This document shows positions 40,666 to 50,699 of a DNA stretch of 64,000 nucleotides, one piece after another (position 1 is the stretch's first letter; each line of letters opens with the position of its first letter). Under the pieces are notes generated by a model that worked only from the letters and a program-made list of their open reading frames with translations, ran no database searches and was not told the origin of the DNA. The stretch comes from Bacteriovoracaceae bacterium (GTDB taxonomy: Bacteria; Bdellovibrionota; Bacteriovoracia; Bacteriovoracales; Bacteriovoracaceae): contig JAEUWD010000002.1 in assembly GCA_016786485.1 (NCBI GenBank), forward strand, positions 1-64,000, written 5' to 3'. The translations under genes were made by a program, and so were the position numbers.

Positions 40666-40946
40666 GAGCAAGTTTAGCAACAATGATGCTTGTCATGTCT
40701 GAAAAATCTATTGCGTGGTCAGTTCCATTCTCACCCTCACCCGAGCTAACGAAGACAACAGATCACCAGGCAACCATTCAGTTTACTATGTGGGCATTAA
40801 AGGCATTTTGCATCACCGCTTGTATCGTTCTTCTTTTTGGAGCTTCAAAGAGCTTTACATCTGAGAACTACACCCAAGCGATACTCAGTTCTTTAGGAGC
40901 TGTTATCGCAGGGGGAGCAACAATCTACGCTCTCCCACTAAGTTAA
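40662..40946 (+). CDS. Pilin-like two-span membrane protein
   Basis: This 94-residue protein has two hydrophobic helices (about 46-64 and 73-92), the second reading AILSSLGAVIAGGATIYALP, a layout close to VirB2/TraA pilins. GGAG precedes the ATG. It is followed by a second protein of similar layout, so one may be the pilin and the other a paralogue or minor subunit. Confidence 0.6.
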   Translation: MRASLATMMLVMSEKSIAWSVPFSPSPELTKTTDHQATIQFTMWALKAFCITACIVLLFGASKSFTSENYTQAILSSLGAVIAGGATIYALPLS

Positions 40947-40981
40947 TTTCTAACTTAGATCACTTCATTTAGGAGGCTTTT

Positions 40982-41332
40982 ATGATGGGTATGGCCCAGA
41001 AATGGTATTGGTATATCTTTTTTTCTCTCTTCTCTCTTTTTCTTTTTGATCAAGGAACGGCTCATGCACAGACTTGTTCTGGTCAATCTTCAATGACAAG
41101 AGCCTGCATCCAAAATCCTGAAGGATTACTTGCAGGAAATGAAAAAGCAACCAAAGCCGTCACCATGGCGAACTGGCTTCTCAGTGCAGTCGCCCTTGGG
41201 GCAACAATCGTTTTCTTAATTAAAGGCAGCAAAAAACTTAGTGACGATGACTACATCGGAAGTGCTGGGCCCTTTATGGGTGCTCTTGTAAGTGGACTCA
41301 CTATTTATCTAGCTGGCTCAATAGCCCTTTAA
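40982..41332 (+). CDS. TraA/VirB2-like pilin
   Basis: This 116-residue protein has a signal peptide (cleavage near TAHAQT), then a mature part of about 85 residues with two hydrophobic helices separated by a charged turn (KGSKKLSDDDYIGS), the standard conjugative pilin topology. AGGAGG lies upstream. It sits directly before the TraL-like gene, the usual pilin position in F-type clusters. Confidence 0.7.
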   Translation: MMGMAQKWYWYIFFSLFSLFLFDQGTAHAQTCSGQSSMTRACIQNPEGLLAGNEKATKAVTMANWLLSAVALGATIVFLIKGSKKLSDDDYIGSAGPFMGALVSGLTIYLAGSIAL

Positions 41333-41339
41333 GGAAAAT

Positions 41340-41657
41340 ATGTACGATTATTCAAAAAGTGAAATTCATAAAATTGAGAATGTAGAACATGAGATTCATA
41401 TCTTAGGTGTAAAAGTCCCTGCGATGCCCTGGTGTATCTATATCTTCCTTGGCTTTCTCATCATCAATCCCTTTCTCGCTTTCCTTGTGACCTTTGCCTT
41501 TATTGGAATTGTCAGGAAGTTTTATTTTGCTGAAAAGGCAGGAACACCCATCGAGTACCAAGGGTGGTTTATTAAACTTTCTAACTCTCTTCCTCTAATC
41601 AAAGATCTTTTCCCTTCTCTGGATCATCTAAGTCAATCGGAGGTTTATCGTGATTAA
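41340..41657 (+). CDS. traL: TraL-like conjugation protein
   Basis: A short protein of 105 residues with a hydrophobic hairpin (about 30-58, CIYIFLGFLIINPFLAFLVT). Size and position between the pilin and TraE match TraL (VirB3-like) of F-type systems. It overlaps the TraE gene by 8 bp. AAGGAA precedes the start. Confidence 0.65.
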   Translation: MYDYSKSEIHKIENVEHEIHILGVKVPAMPWCIYIFLGFLIINPFLAFLVTFAFIGIVRKFYFAEKAGTPIEYQGWFIKLSNSLPLIKDLFPSLDHLSQSEVYRD

Positions 41658-42405
41658 ATCTATTAAAGGATATTTTGATAAACTTATCCTTTCTCCTGCC
41701 ACGAAGTCAGGCTCATGGCTGGATCAAAATCTAGGCCTTAAGGCAGAAAATCATCTTCTGCGTTCAATTCTCATATTAGTCATAATGGTTATGATCACAA
41801 ATGCGATTACATCTATCACTTTTGGATTCCAGCTCATGAAAGGGGTGAACTCCCAAAAACTTGTTCTCGTCCCTGGAATCCATCGGAAACTTGTTATCCC
41901 TGCTGAAGCCTATCTGTCAGATACCTACATCAGAGCCGTTTCAAAACGAGTCGTTGAGCTTCTTGAGCAGTGGACTTATGAGAGCATCGAGGACTCTTAT
42001 CAGGAGTTGTTCAAAGAATATTATGATCATGGCCTGACCCAACTCACAAAGGCCAACCTCATGGCTTCAAATTTCGTTCAAAAGATCATGGAGCACAAGA
42101 TGGTCAGCACTTTCCAGTTTGACTGGAAAAGAAGTGAATTTCGTTGGTGTGAACAGATTCAACGTGCTTGTGCCATCGTGATTGGAAAAAGAAGACTCTA
42201 TATCAATAACAATGAACCATTTGCAGAGAAAGAAGTTGCTTACCTCATCATCTCAAGCGGCGTTTATCCAGATGAAAATAATCCCTTCGCTGTTCGTCTG
42301 ACAAGACTCATCGTCGATGACTCAAGTGAATCACCTTATATGAATATTAAGGCCCAATTTGATGCCGCTTTATCAGGAGTTTTACCAGATGCGAACAAAA
42401 AATAG
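41650..42405 (+). CDS. traE: TraE-like (VirB8-type) conjugation protein
   Basis: This 251-residue protein has one N-terminal membrane helix (about 38-60) and a periplasmic NTF2-like domain, with LVPGIHRKLVIPAEAYLSDT resembling TraE. The GTG start has GGAGG eight bases upstream. It forms part of the inner-membrane bridge of the secretion channel. Its 3' end overlaps the TraK-like gene. Confidence 0.75.
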   Translation: MIKSIKGYFDKLILSPATKSGSWLDQNLGLKAENHLLRSILILVIMVMITNAITSITFGFQLMKGVNSQKLVLVPGIHRKLVIPAEAYLSDTYIRAVSKRVVELLEQWTYESIEDSYQELFKEYYDHGLTQLTKANLMASNFVQKIMEHKMVSTFQFDWKRSEFRWCEQIQRACAIVIGKRRLYINNNEPFAEKEVAYLIISSGVYPDENNPFAVRLTRLIVDDSSESPYMNIKAQFDAALSGVLPDANKK

Positions 42406-43177
42406 TTTCATCACACTGATCTTTATGTGTCTCACTATTAAGGTCATGGCCTTTGAACAGGTTCATTATGGCGACGGAGCAAAAGATGTTGTTGTAAATT
42501 CTCAAGAGCCATCACTTTTGATGTTTCCTTCCCCACCAATTGCCAGAGTATGCCATCCTTCGGGTGTTGTTGATTTTTTCCCAATTGAGGAAAGTGGGAA
42601 TGAAATGAATCCGACTCTTAGTTCAGTAGAATGGAACTTGAACCAGAGTAAAACGATAAGTGATAGCACCGAAAGGATGCTTAAACTTCGTCCCTACCAA
42701 GATTCGCAAGTAACACTTTGTGACATCAAACTTGCTAATAGTGAAACAGTTACCCTCAGATTTAAAACTTCTTCACTTATCAAAAGACCCTCTATTGAAT
42801 TTGTGAATGTTTTCTCGAATCAAGCTAAAAACATCAAGAAGTACGATAATGATTCCCTTGAGATCTTCCAGAAACTGCTTTCAGGAGGTGAACTATTCAA
42901 CTTCTACGATATGACGACTTCAAAAGATGACCCCATCTTAAAAACGACAGTCCTTGCCAAATACGCGGTTACATATATTGGAACAGATCGGGAAAAATAT
43001 AAAGTCTGGAAGGTTAGAGTCTCTCCTAAAGCTAAGGCCATAACTGAGTCCAAGCTGAAGAATGTTAAATTAAATCAGATTCATTTTTCAGCTTGGAAAA
43101 AGGGGAAGGAACTTTATCTCTTCATCTTGAGTTCAAATGACATTTCAACAGAAGAACTTATGGAGAAACTACCATGA
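42389..43177 (+). CDS. traK: TraK-like (VirB9-type) secretin-like protein
   Basis: The ATG at 42389 (AGGAG upstream) gives 262 residues with a signal peptide (SFITLIFMCLTIKVMAFEQ). The beta-rich periplasmic domain, with VTLRFKTSS and the C-terminal YKVWKVRVSPKAKA, fits TraK/VirB9, the outer-membrane-core component. It sits between TraE and TraB as in F. An upstream ATG at 42359 would lose the signal peptide. Confidence 0.65.
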   Translation: MRTKNSFITLIFMCLTIKVMAFEQVHYGDGAKDVVVNSQEPSLLMFPSPPIARVCHPSGVVDFFPIEESGNEMNPTLSSVEWNLNQSKTISDSTERMLKLRPYQDSQVTLCDIKLANSETVTLRFKTSSLIKRPSIEFVNVFSNQAKNIKKYDNDSLEIFQKLLSGGELFNFYDMTTSKDDPILKTTVLAKYAVTYIGTDREKYKVWKVRVSPKAKAITESKLKNVKLNQIHFSAWKKGKELYLFILSSNDISTEELMEKLP

Positions 43178-44292
43178 GAAGTTTGATCATTATTGGATTC
43201 CATCTCATTGCTTTAAATGTATTGGCCCAGACATCTCCTAATGGTGATTCTATCTCATCAGATCAGGTCACTCCCAAACTCATGAAAGATGAAGAGAAGA
43301 GTATCCCAGAAGATCGAGTCCTGCCCAATATCTCTTTAAAAGATCATTTCCTTAAAAAGAGCATTGAGGAATCTCGCAAGATTCTTGAAAATCCCTCTGC
43401 TCCTATCAAAGAAAATCATAAAACTGAACCTCAACAAGAAATGATTTCTGAGGTCGATTCTATTTCTCCACCATCTATTGATGAAGTCCATGTCATCTCA
43501 GCGGCTCCGCAGTTTCCTAGCTATGAAGACCAGAATGACGTTAGGATTTTTAAAAGAAACCTTCGCTATGTTCCTGGTAACGAAATCCCTAAAACGATCA
43601 CTCTTCCAAGCGGCTCGTCTGCTCTTGCAACCCTCTTAAGCGGTGTTGAAATATCCTCTGAGGAGAAATCTATTGATGTTCGACTAGACTATGCTTTCTT
43701 AGGGCCAAACAAAGCGATTGTTGAACTTACTGGCTGTATTGCATGGGTAAAGCTCTCAGGAGACTACAGCACTGAACGTCTTTTTGGTAAGGCCTACTCA
43801 ATCTCTTGCCGTTCACCTAATGGAAAAACCTTTGATCTTCCAATCATGGCCCATGTGAAAGATGAAAGAGATGAATACCTTGGCATTAAAGGCAAGCTCA
43901 TTGCCAATGGAAAACTTGCAGCAGCAGCATTGTCTTTTCTTAGAGATGGAACAACTGCCTTTGGCGAAGCCATGGCAAAGTCTCAAACCAATACCGAGGT
44001 CGTGGGTGGTGGAATATCTGGAACAACCGCCACGGGGACGAATGTTTCTGGCAATAAAGACAGCTACATAATCGGTCAGACTGCCGCAGGAGCTTCTGGA
44101 AAATTTCTTAATTGGTGGGTGGATTATTATACCAAACTTTCACCAACTATTGCCGTCCCACCAGGAACGAAAATCTACCTAAGTGTAGAAGGCGAAGTTC
44201 AAATTCCTGAAATATTTTTTGTCAATAATCAATCATCAACTCGAATCAATACTAACGATTCGATCAAACTTCAGCACAAGGAGCTACCATGA
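43174..44292 (+). CDS. traB: TraB-like (VirB10-type) core scaffold protein
   Basis: This 372-residue protein has a signal-like N-terminus, a proline-rich periplasmic linker (about 60-130), and a C-terminal beta-barrel domain with LPSGSSALATLLSGVEI, VELTGCIAWVKLSGDY and PPGTKIYLSVEGEV, the typical TraB/VirB10 features. It spans the envelope and links inner- and outer-membrane parts of the channel. A glycine/threonine-rich loop lies at about 275-300. Confidence 0.8.
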   Translation: MRSLIIIGFHLIALNVLAQTSPNGDSISSDQVTPKLMKDEEKSIPEDRVLPNISLKDHFLKKSIEESRKILENPSAPIKENHKTEPQQEMISEVDSISPPSIDEVHVISAAPQFPSYEDQNDVRIFKRNLRYVPGNEIPKTITLPSGSSALATLLSGVEISSEEKSIDVRLDYAFLGPNKAIVELTGCIAWVKLSGDYSTERLFGKAYSISCRSPNGKTFDLPIMAHVKDERDEYLGIKGKLIANGKLAAAALSFLRDGTTAFGEAMAKSQTNTEVVGGGISGTTATGTNVSGNKDSYIIGQTAAGASGKFLNWWVDYYTKLSPTIAVPPGTKIYLSVEGEVQIPEIFFVNNQSSTRINTNDSIKLQHKELP

Positions 44293-45011
44293 AAACACTT
44301 ATTCTCTCATTATTTGTCCTATCAGCCTGCACGTCTCTTCCTAAAGGCGATCTTCAACTCAAAAAAATGATGCTTGATGATCAACCCCGTGAACCAAGAG
44401 GTGGAATTTCCTACGTCCATGCAGGAAGACCTCTTTATGTGGAAAGTACCTCTTATCCTTATCTGCTTCCAGACGGACATATCTCAATGGAAGGAAAACT
44501 TTTAGTCTATGTAGGCAGGGAAGAACTCTCTCTTAATGAACTACTCCCAACTCAAAAGGAAGAGGAGACACAAGAAAAGCAGATTACTCCCGAGATTAAA
44601 GAACCGTCGCCCTTTATTCGTGAAGTAGGCGGCCCCCGTCATGCCCAAGCCGAGTCCATTATTTTCCCAAAGACTCCAGGAACAGAAACCTTCGCTGACT
44701 TTCTTAAGCTCCAAGAGGCTTCGATTAAAGAGAAAGATAAACGATTTGTTAATCACTTCAAATGTGCAAGGCCGAAAATTACCCAAAATGGAAACTGTGA
44801 TCAACTTCAAGTCGAATTCGATCTGACTAAATGCTTTGGTTCTCCTTTTATCAAAACTGGCCATAAAGTGAGTTGCAACCAAGACGAGGCCCTATTTGGT
44901 GTGAGACTAAACAATGTCAGATACCGAGTTTCAACAATCCGTCCTCCATTGCCTGTTAAAGGGCAATGGAATCTTAAATCACAAATTCAAGTGACATTTT
45001 ATAAACCATAG
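44289..45011 (+). CDS. traV: TraV-like outer-membrane lipoprotein
   Basis: This 240-residue protein starts with a lipoprotein signal (LFVLSACTSLPKG, lipobox LSAC). Two to three cysteines follow in the C-terminal part. Its position after TraB and before the TraC ATPase matches TraV (VirB7-like). It is longer than F TraV (171). AAGGAG precedes the ATG, which overlaps the TraB stop. Confidence 0.65.
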   Translation: MKTLILSLFVLSACTSLPKGDLQLKKMMLDDQPREPRGGISYVHAGRPLYVESTSYPYLLPDGHISMEGKLLVYVGREELSLNELLPTQKEEETQEKQITPEIKEPSPFIREVGGPRHAQAESIIFPKTPGTETFADFLKLQEASIKEKDKRFVNHFKCARPKITQNGNCDQLQVEFDLTKCFGSPFIKTGHKVSCNQDEALFGVRLNNVRYRVSTIRPPLPVKGQWNLKSQIQVTFYKP

Positions 45012-45015
45012 GAAA

Positions 45016-47604
45016 ATGAATATGCTTACTGAGACACTTCAAAAATTTAATCTTTCATCATTCAAAACATCCAAAAATTATCTTAAAGCTTCTGAGGATC
45101 TTCCTGATAGCTTTTCAGAAAAGCATATCGAGCTTCGCGATTTTTCACCTGACAATGTCGTCATTCTGAAAAATGGTGATTTAGGTGTCATTTATGAAAT
45201 TAACGGTGTCTATGATGAAATCCTAGACCAAGAAGGTCTAATAGAAAAACTCCATTCATTCATGAAGGGATTCAGAAGTGTCGGGACTGGTATTCCTTCG
45301 CATTTAAGCCTTCGCAATACCACTATTCAACTTATACACAAACAGCGGGAGATAAAAACTCCCCCTCAAAAACATCACTTTAGCGATACAAACGTTGGAA
45401 GGATTCTTCAGGAAGAGGAAGAAGAACTTTTTAAACGTGGATTAGTGAGAAGAAACTTTTTTATCACGATTCGTTACTCCCCTGAAATTAAGACTAAAAA
45501 AAATTCTGACTTCCTCAGCAGTCTAATCAATCCTTTAAGATCAAGTTTTATAAGATCCCAAAATGATCATTTAGATGAGTTCTTAAAGATTTATGAAACT
45601 TTCAGTAATGAACTTACAAACTTTGAACGTCATTTCCCAATTGGTTTTGCTTTAAAAAGGCTCACTCGCCTTGAGTCTCTGAAAGTAATTCAAAATATGC
45701 TTTTTGCTGGCGAAGATAAATTTCTCTTTGATGGTGAAGATTCCATCGAAAAAACACTCTATTCTCCTGCTTATGAGGACAAAGGAAGCCTTCTCACTTC
45801 CCCACAATCAGAAAAGTCAATTTGCTCTTATCGCCTTGAACAACTTCCAAAGGGTTATTCTTTTGGCAGATTCCGTCACTTCATAGATTCCATTCCCTAT
45901 AAAAACTTCGATCTTGTTTGGATTTTTTCTCACGGAAGCAAAGAAGTCACAAAAGACCTTATTGCACGAGAAACTTTCTATGGAAGAAAGAAAACCACTG
46001 ATGTTGAGTTTCAAGAATTTGTGTCTTTTAGAAGCAATATTGACCCTCAACATCCTCACGGCTCTCAATCAATTAGACTCCTTATTTATAATCCTGCACA
46101 AGATAAAGAGGGTCTTCTTGAATCTCTTGCTCAAGACTATATTGGAGCAAGACTCGTCAAAGAGAGTCAAATTCAAACTCATTTGTTTGTTACGTCACTC
46201 CCTCTGAATTGTAGGGCCGAAGCGAACAAACTAAAGGGTATCTCACGCAAGATCAGGCTAGAGAACGCTCTAGCCTTCTTGCCTCTTTACCAAGGGCCAG
46301 AGGACTCCCACGGAATCCGTTACTATGCTTCACGAAATTGGACTCCTACCAGAGTTGACTATTTTGCTGGTGAGGGAAATAAAATCACTTCTGTTTTGGG
46401 AATGTCCCGTGGTGGTAAATCCGTCCTTACGAATAACCTGATTTTAGAATTTATTGAAAAGAATCCTGAAGGTATTGTCCGAATCATTGACGTTAAAACG
46501 TCTTATCTCAAGCTTTGTGACCTCCTTGGTGGAAAAATCATTCAGTTTTCAGAAGAAAAACTGAAAGAAAGCTGCTACTCACCATTTGCCTTGGGGGAAA
46601 ACTATGACATGGACGATATTGAAGCGATTTTCCTTCTTATTTCCACTGCCATTATCCAAAAGAATCCTGGTATCAGATTCTCAGCTGTACATACAGAATT
46701 ATTGAGAGAAGCCTTAAAGATTGCCTATAACTCAAATCTAACAACCAAAACTAAATTTGGAAAAACTGAATCAGCACCTCATCCTATCTGGGATGATATT
46801 CTTGCATCACTTCCTCAGGCTGTAACGACTCTGACAAGTTCTGGTGTTCAAGGAGCCGAACAAGCGAATAAAGACATTGCTCTTTGGTCAGTAAATCTTT
46901 ATCAAACAGGACAGTTCGGATTTATTTTCAATCGCTATGAAAATACATCTGAACAAAGTCATGACAAGAAGATTCTTGTTTATGATCTTGATGGAAATAA
47001 TGATGAGGTACTTCGCCAAATTTCAGCAATGATGGCGTTTGTTAAGATTACGCGTGATCTTGCAAAACTTCCAACTTCAGTCCCTAAGCTCATCATCTTT
47101 GAAGAGTTTGGAATCTTACTTAATGGAGATGATGAAGCACAAAAGCTCAACGAGCAAAATATCCGTCTGATTGTAAAGACAACTGCCAAGCTCAATGCTC
47201 AACCCATCGCTATTACCAACAATGTAGATGATTTTGCTGTCAAACCCGCTGGAGTCTCTTTTTGGGAACTTTCGACCATCAAGATTTTTCTTCCTCTAGG
47301 TTCAATGTTTGAGAACGCTAAGAAAGCATGGTCAGGTCAGTTCAATGAAGCCTTCTGGCAAATTCTTAAATCCCTTAAAAAAGAAGTTGAGTATAAGCGA
47401 AGCTCAATCCTTGTTTACTCAGAGAATGATACTGCTCCCTATATTGGGTCTTTTTACCTCATCCTTTCAAGTTTCATTGATGCTCTGACAACTTCATCAG
47501 GTTCTCAAATGAATCTATACAAAGGCCTTAAACAGAAAGGCCTATCTCCCTCTGAGTGCCTAAGTTACATGAAAGAATTTCACCCATTTGGAAAAGGACT
47601 TTAA
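45016..47604 (+). CDS. traC: TraC-like (VirB4-type) conjugation ATPase
   Basis: This 862-residue cytoplasmic ATPase has an N-terminal TraC-type domain (about 30-440) and a C-terminal RecA-like domain with the Walker A variant VLGMSRGGKSVLTNN (about 455-468) and Walker B LIIFEEFG. VRIIDVKTSYLKL follows Walker A as in VirB4/TraC. It powers pilus assembly and substrate transfer. The gene has AGGA upstream and follows TraV by a few bases. Confidence 0.85.
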   Translation: MNMLTETLQKFNLSSFKTSKNYLKASEDLPDSFSEKHIELRDFSPDNVVILKNGDLGVIYEINGVYDEILDQEGLIEKLHSFMKGFRSVGTGIPSHLSLRNTTIQLIHKQREIKTPPQKHHFSDTNVGRILQEEEEELFKRGLVRRNFFITIRYSPEIKTKKNSDFLSSLINPLRSSFIRSQNDHLDEFLKIYETFSNELTNFERHFPIGFALKRLTRLESLKVIQNMLFAGEDKFLFDGEDSIEKTLYSPAYEDKGSLLTSPQSEKSICSYRLEQLPKGYSFGRFRHFIDSIPYKNFDLVWIFSHGSKEVTKDLIARETFYGRKKTTDVEFQEFVSFRSNIDPQHPHGSQSIRLLIYNPAQDKEGLLESLAQDYIGARLVKESQIQTHLFVTSLPLNCRAEANKLKGISRKIRLENALAFLPLYQGPEDSHGIRYYASRNWTPTRVDYFAGEGNKITSVLGMSRGGKSVLTNNLILEFIEKNPEGIVRIIDVKTSYLKLCDLLGGKIIQFSEEKLKESCYSPFALGENYDMDDIEAIFLLISTAIIQKNPGIRFSAVHTELLREALKIAYNSNLTTKTKFGKTESAPHPIWDDILASLPQAVTTLTSSGVQGAEQANKDIALWSVNLYQTGQFGFIFNRYENTSEQSHDKKILVYDLDGNNDEVLRQISAMMAFVKITRDLAKLPTSVPKLIIFEEFGILLNGDDEAQKLNEQNIRLIVKTTAKLNAQPIAITNNVDDFAVKPAGVSFWELSTIKIFLPLGSMFENAKKAWSGQFNEAFWQILKSLKKEVEYKRSSILVYSENDTAPYIGSFYLILSSFIDALTTSSGSQMNLYKGLKQKGLSPSECLSYMKEFHPFGKGL

Positions 47605-47605
47605 A

Positions 47606-49072
47606 ATGAGACTCATAGACGTTGCTCTTTTCTTTCTACTTGGGACAATTTTTACTGATCTCTCCCATGCAAAGCCTCGCTCTCGATACGAAGGTGGAAA
47701 TCGCATTGTTGCACCTTTCGGATTTAGAACTCGTCAACCTCCCTCAGGAAGTTCAATAAGACTTCTCGACGTTAAAATTGGTCTTCAAGCTCAACAAGTT
47801 TGTGGCTATACAGATTGGACTACAGCTCAACTTCATCTTCCTAAGCAACTTCTCTCTAAGCAGTATTGGAAAAATGTTGGAGATAGAGTCTATCGTCAGG
47901 CCCAACAAGCAGTCATGGATTTAAGTGGTGCTCTCCCTTCGATGCTTGCCTGCAACGTCAGCCCTACGTTTTGTCACGTTTTTAACCAGTCAGAACTGAT
48001 GGCCGCTTTTGAAACCGACTTAACATTTGATACCTGTCAAATGCTTGATGGCATTGGAAATGCGACTGCTCCAGCAAACAGTCAACTCCGTCGCTGTATT
48101 CAGAATATGACTTCTAAAGGCCGATCTCCTAGTGAGGCCCGTGAAATGTGTATCAATGGACAAAATCGAAATGGCTCAGAACCGCCTTCTAAAGAAGATA
48201 AACTAAATAACTCTTCAAATCTTGCTGACTCGACTGATGAGTTTAACATGGAAAGATTCATCAATTCTCTATTTCCAACTTCGGTCAATACCAGAAATGG
48301 AACTTATTACATGAACTCGGGAGGACATCTGTACTCTCGAAAATCCAAGACAAAAGAGTTCATGACAACCCTCTTCCCAGGAATCACTGTACGAAATAGT
48401 GCAACTGTTATTAACGGTGGCACGTTTCAGCCAAATATCGACGTGGAATATGCAAAAATGACAGTGCAAACACGAGACTTCATCCTTGAGTCAGTGCGAG
48501 AGCTCCACCGATGGACTAGACAAGGCTATTCTCCAAGGGAAGCCATTAAAAGATCGGAACATCTATGGCTGAATAAGAAGCAATGGGAAAAAGACAAAGA
48601 CCCGTCCCCTCTTCACCGTCCAACGAATGATGGGAGTGAACCGTCTTTTATCATCACCCCTGACCAACTTCTTTTACTTGTTCCGTTAGTTGATAACTCT
48701 AATCCCAATCAAGCTGGCGAACTTTTAGACCTCTCAGCAGATAGACTTTCTTCATCTGCGGCGTTTGTAAAACTGACTGATCGCTTCTCCGACATTCTCA
48801 CCCTGAGCTTAGATAAATGTAAAAAAGATCCCGAAGTCCAGAACTCCGTCGCTCAAAGAAACTGCGACCTCATCATTGAAACAGCAAAGGCAAATCTTCA
48901 GGCCCTTTCATACAAGCGAGAAGCAGAGGAAAGTGCCATAAGAGCACATCAACTGATCGCTCAGATGGTGGCCGAAGAACAAAAAAGACAGCTTGGAATT
49001 TCAAACCAAGATACAGGCAAAGAACTAGAACAAGCTCCAAAAGCTTCCATCAAGGTTCCAGGAAAGGATTAA
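47606..49072 (+). CDS. TraH-like pilus-assembly protein
   Basis: The ATG at 47606 (AAGGA upstream) gives 488 residues with a signal peptide (MRLIDVALFFLLGTIFTDLS). A cysteine-containing region (SMLACNVSPTFCHVF, DTCQMLDGIG) and long C-terminal helices fit a periplasmic TraH-type protein of F pilus assembly. The assignment rests mostly on position (after TraC, before TraG/TraU types) and on the Cys pattern. Confidence 0.5.
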   Translation: MRLIDVALFFLLGTIFTDLSHAKPRSRYEGGNRIVAPFGFRTRQPPSGSSIRLLDVKIGLQAQQVCGYTDWTTAQLHLPKQLLSKQYWKNVGDRVYRQAQQAVMDLSGALPSMLACNVSPTFCHVFNQSELMAAFETDLTFDTCQMLDGIGNATAPANSQLRRCIQNMTSKGRSPSEAREMCINGQNRNGSEPPSKEDKLNNSSNLADSTDEFNMERFINSLFPTSVNTRNGTYYMNSGGHLYSRKSKTKEFMTTLFPGITVRNSATVINGGTFQPNIDVEYAKMTVQTRDFILESVRELHRWTRQGYSPREAIKRSEHLWLNKKQWEKDKDPSPLHRPTNDGSEPSFIITPDQLLLLVPLVDNSNPNQAGELLDLSADRLSSSAAFVKLTDRFSDILTLSLDKCKKDPEVQNSVAQRNCDLIIETAKANLQALSYKREAEESAIRAHQLIAQMVAEEQKRQLGISNQDTGKELEQAPKASIKVPGKD

Positions 49073-49073
49073 A

Positions 49074-50699
49074 ATGATTCCTAACGATACCGCCCTCGCT
49101 TCGTTTGTCAGAGATTTTGGTGATAGTGCCATGACTGTCATGGTCACAACATTTTACGAAGCTCCGTTGGTAAAACTTATCATCTATGCCACGGGTGTCG
49201 TTATGTTTGTTCTCGCTGGGCATTCTATCCACCGTGGTCATTTTTCAAAGTTTATCGGTGTGTTTTGGTTTTCATGGATCGCTATAGTGCCAGTAAACCA
49301 AAAGCCAATGCTCTATGTCGCTATCAATAGCTTTTCCGAGCTTTCAACAGATCTTCTTCATAAGTTCACCTATAACCTTCTGACAAGTTTTGGAACGAAG
49401 AATAGTGTGCCTCCAGGCTTTGTTTTTAATGTCATCAATCGCTCATCTCTAGCTGAAATCACAGACCAAGACTTAAAAGATAATGTCCGTTTTCTTATTA
49501 GTAACTGCATCCCAAGTGCAAATAATCTTGAAGGTAAGCCTTTCAGTGCCAATGATCTTTTCAGTGTGAAGGTCAAATCTTCGAGTAAAACTGGCATATC
49601 TGCCTCTGAAGCCCTGGAATATAACTTTGACCCAAATCTTTTGAAGGTAAGAACTTTTGACGTTGATGGAGTAAATACCAACTGCTTTGATCTCTTGAAC
49701 TCCACTCTTCATGGTGTCAGGTCACACTTACGTTCAAAAGATTTAACAAGACAAGAACAAGATCCAAGCAAGATTAATGAAACGAACGGAAGAGAATCTT
49801 CTGATTATAAAAAGATCAACGAATTTTCCTTAAACCTTGCCCAAGCAAGCTCCATCCATAAGCAAGTGGTCAAAGACTATTTCCCAGAGGCCAGCACCTC
49901 CATGTTTGACACGATTGATGGAACTGTCGCCGCCTCTACAAGCGATGCAAATTTTCTAACAGGTGTATCACTTGCTATTATGAATACTCCCAAGGCAATT
50001 GCAAGAAGTCTAAATGTCGATGGTGTTTTGAGTAATGCCTCAAAACTTCATGACATCAACGAGAAGATTTTAAATCTCCCTTATTACACTTCTTACCTTC
50101 AAGTGATACTTAAAGTGATTGCTCCACTGGCCATCCTAACGATGTTTTTTGGAACAATGAAATGGATTAAGTATTGGTCACTAAGCTGGTCGTTGAGTTT
50201 AGTCTTACCATGGTTCTTGTATATCTCGCGAACGATCTCAAACTCCATTCTCATGTGGACACTAAAACTTGATGAACTGGCCCCAAAAGAATCTTACGCT
50301 TCTAACTACCTTCTTCATGGAATTAGCTTCGATGCCACTTCAAAAGTTCTTGAAGACACCTCACGCATGATGAGTGTTTTTCTTCAATGTGAGTTGGCCC
50401 TTTGGGGCAGTTTATTTGTTGTCATCCCATTCTCTTCTTGGCTCGTAGGACAAGCTGGAAACTTTGTTAATCGCATGGGTTCATCTGTGGCAGGGACTGC
50501 TGGAGGAACTGTGGTTCGTGCAGGAACAGACAAGCTTCTTAAATCCGCTACGGCAAAAGCTGGAGCACAAATTGGAAGTATCTTCGGCCCAGTTGGAACT
50601 GTTGCAGGGACTGCCGCCTCTGCTCTTGCCCAAAACGTAACAGAAAGAAACACTCAAAAGGATTCAAATGAGACATCTCATTCTTCACCTCTTAATTAG
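49074..50699 (+). CDS. TraG-N-like mating-pair membrane protein
   Basis: This 541-residue protein has hydrophobic segments near 30-75, 350-400 and 435-465, and a large periplasmic loop (about 90-330). The end is rich in Ala, Gly and Thr (SSVAGTAGGTVVRAGTDK). This matches the N-terminal part of TraG, the inner-membrane mating-pair formation protein, without its long C-terminal domain. AAGGAT precedes the ATG. It overlaps the TraU-like gene by 32 bp. Confidence 0.55.
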   Translation: MIPNDTALASFVRDFGDSAMTVMVTTFYEAPLVKLIIYATGVVMFVLAGHSIHRGHFSKFIGVFWFSWIAIVPVNQKPMLYVAINSFSELSTDLLHKFTYNLLTSFGTKNSVPPGFVFNVINRSSLAEITDQDLKDNVRFLISNCIPSANNLEGKPFSANDLFSVKVKSSSKTGISASEALEYNFDPNLLKVRTFDVDGVNTNCFDLLNSTLHGVRSHLRSKDLTRQEQDPSKINETNGRESSDYKKINEFSLNLAQASSIHKQVVKDYFPEASTSMFDTIDGTVAASTSDANFLTGVSLAIMNTPKAIARSLNVDGVLSNASKLHDINEKILNLPYYTSYLQVILKVIAPLAILTMFFGTMKWIKYWSLSWSLSLVLPWFLYISRTISNSILMWTLKLDELAPKESYASNYLLHGISFDATSKVLEDTSRMMSVFLQCELALWGSLFVVIPFSSWLVGQAGNFVNRMGSSVAGTAGGTVVRAGTDKLLKSATAKAGAQIGSIFGPVGTVAGTAASALAQNVTERNTQKDSNETSHSSPLN